DNA of 6,050 nt from Solobacterium sp. (GTDB taxonomy: Bacteria > Bacillota_I > Bacilli_A > Erysipelotrichales > Erysipelotrichaceae): assembly GCA_017543005.1 (NCBI GenBank), contig JAFWEA010000025.1:1-6050 (forward strand), read 5' to 3'. The position numbers and the translations under genes were made by a program. The notes under the pieces are model-generated. The model did no database searches. It was not told the origin of the DNA and saw only the letters and a list, made by a program, of their open reading frames with translations. Shown here piece by piece: positions 5,237-6,050 of this stretch (its first letter is position 1; every line of letters begins with the position of its first letter).

Positions 5237-6050
5237 TCAGTCGTTGGTGTAGTTGTCGAAATATCCCTGGATGTAGATGAACGGGGTGCCCTTATCACCG
5301 CTGCCGGAGGTCAGGTCGCACAGGGAACCGATCAGGTCGGTCAGGCGCCGCGGCGTTGTGCCTTCGGAAACCATCTTGCCAACCAGGGCCGCATCCTTGG
5401 AACGGATGGACTCACGGATCGCTTCCCGCAGTTCCTCACCGCGCAGATCCGCAAAGTCATTGTCGGCCAGATACTTCAGTTTCAGCTCGTTCGGTGTCCC
5501 TTCCAGACCCGCCGTATAACCCGGCGAAACAACCGGATCTGCCAGTTCCCAGATCTTACCGACCGGATCCTTGAAGGCACCGTCGCCATAGACCATGACT
5601 TCAATATGCTTGCCGGTTCTTTCGATTGCCTTGGCCTGTACTTCTTCAACAAACGGCTGGGCATTGACTGGGAAGAGCTTAACGGTATCTTCAGTTGCCT
5701 TGTTGGAACCCAGCAGGCCGTATCTTTCGTTGTAGCCGCTGCCGTCCACCGGGGCTGTCATGATGTCGTCCATGCCCAAGACAATCTCAGCGCCGGCCGC
5801 CTTCAGCAGCCGCTTGGTTCTGGCTCTGGAATGAATATCGCAGCACAGGACATTCTTTGTATAATCCAGGATGGCCCGCGGATCATTGCCGAAGATCACT
5901 TCTGCCTCGCAGCCTTCCGCTGTAATGACATCCTTGTAGTATGCCACATAGTCCATGCCGGTAAACGGATGCCTGGACTTGCCGAAGAGTTCCTCAAAGC
6001 GGCTTTCCGTCAGAATATCGGAATACGGATCAACATTCTTTTCATCCACC
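5237..6050 (-). CDS. Coenzyme F420-0:L-glutamate ligase (CofE-like) family protein, C-terminal part (cut by right edge)
   Basis: The 270 visible codons match from memory a Bacillota family annotated as F420-0:gamma-glutamyl ligase, whose named archaeal and actinobacterial members (CofE/FbiB) add glutamate to F420-0 using GTP. Conserved blocks, in residues counted from the right edge, are HPFTGMDYVAYYK (27-39), GSGYNERYGLLGSNKATED (103-121), VMVYGDGAFKDPVGKIWE (151-168), GTPNELKLKYLADND (184-198) and the C-terminus SGSGDKGTPFIYIQGYFDNY (248-267). The GTG at 6049 is an internal Val codon, not a start: the reading frame is open to the edge, and full-length relatives are, as I recall, near 390 residues, so about 120 are missing. 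Nothing else here belongs to F420 biosynthesis, so the true substrate may be another glutamate acceptor. The stop is followed at once by an intrinsic terminator, so this is the last gene of its unit. Confidence 0.8.
   Translation of the reverse strand, partial: VDEKNVDPYSDILTESRFEELFGKSRHPFTGMDYVAYYKDVITAEGCEAEVIFGNDPRAILDYTKNVLCCDIHSRARTKRLLKAAGAEIVLGMDDIMTAPVDGSGYNERYGLLGSNKATEDTVKLFPVNAQPFVEEVQAKAIERTGKHIEVMVYGDGAFKDPVGKIWELADPVVSPGYTAGLEGTPNELKLKYLADNDFADLRGEELREAIRESIRSKDAALVGKMVSEGTTPRRLTDLIGSLCDLTSGSGDKGTPFIYIQGYFDNYTND

Noticed and set aside
6043..6049. GTG or ATG near the right edge as start of the ligase-like gene
   Set aside because: The GTG at 6049 is an in-frame Val codon within the family's conserved sequence, and the ATG at 6045 is out of frame. 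The N-terminal part of the family is still missing, so the gene continues beyond the window.

Overview
The window looks like core chromosome of a Gram-positive bacterium of the Bacillota. The evidence is a RecU-type Holliday junction resolvase directly upstream of a class A penicillin-binding protein, converging on an nth-dnaD pair. Established knowledge of Bacillus subtilis places recU-ponA facing a dnaD-nth operon in the same way. Codon third positions are rich in G and C, unlike Bacillus or Staphylococcus, so a higher-G+C gut-type Bacillota (for example an Erysipelotrichia-like lineage) is my guess. The species cannot be fixed from this window.

Layout. At 1-392 (minus) lies the N-terminal part of a UshA/YunD-like metallophosphatase (5'-nucleotidase family), cut by the left edge. 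A 156-bp divergent intergenic region (393-548) carries one good -10 element for each direction. Next come recU (549-1133, plus) and, overlapping it by 8 bp, a bifunctional transglycosylase/transpeptidase PBP (1126-3948, plus). A strong intrinsic terminator overlaps the PBP stop codon. On the minus strand, dnaD (5155-4616) and nth (4619-3984) form a translationally coupled pair with a promoter at about 5179-5208. Upstream of them, and ending in its own terminator, is the C-terminal 270 residues of a homologue of coenzyme F420-0:L-glutamate ligase (5237-6050, minus), cut by the right edge.

How the genes fit together. RecU (junction resolution) and the PBP (septal and peripheral peptidoglycan synthesis) are co-transcribed. 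DnaD (replication restart and initiation helicase loading) and Nth (oxidised-pyrimidine base excision repair) form a DNA maintenance pair. The nucleotidase and the ligase homologue are metabolic neighbours with no clear functional link to these.

I see no mobile element, CRISPR array, tRNA, rRNA or riboswitch, and no convincing undescribed system. The most interesting points are the C-terminal architecture of the PBP (FN3-like region, a Pro/Glu linker encoded by exact 24-bp repeats, and a PASTA-like tail), an altered glycosyltransferase motif 2, the F420-ligase homologue, and very tightly packed terminator and promoter elements.
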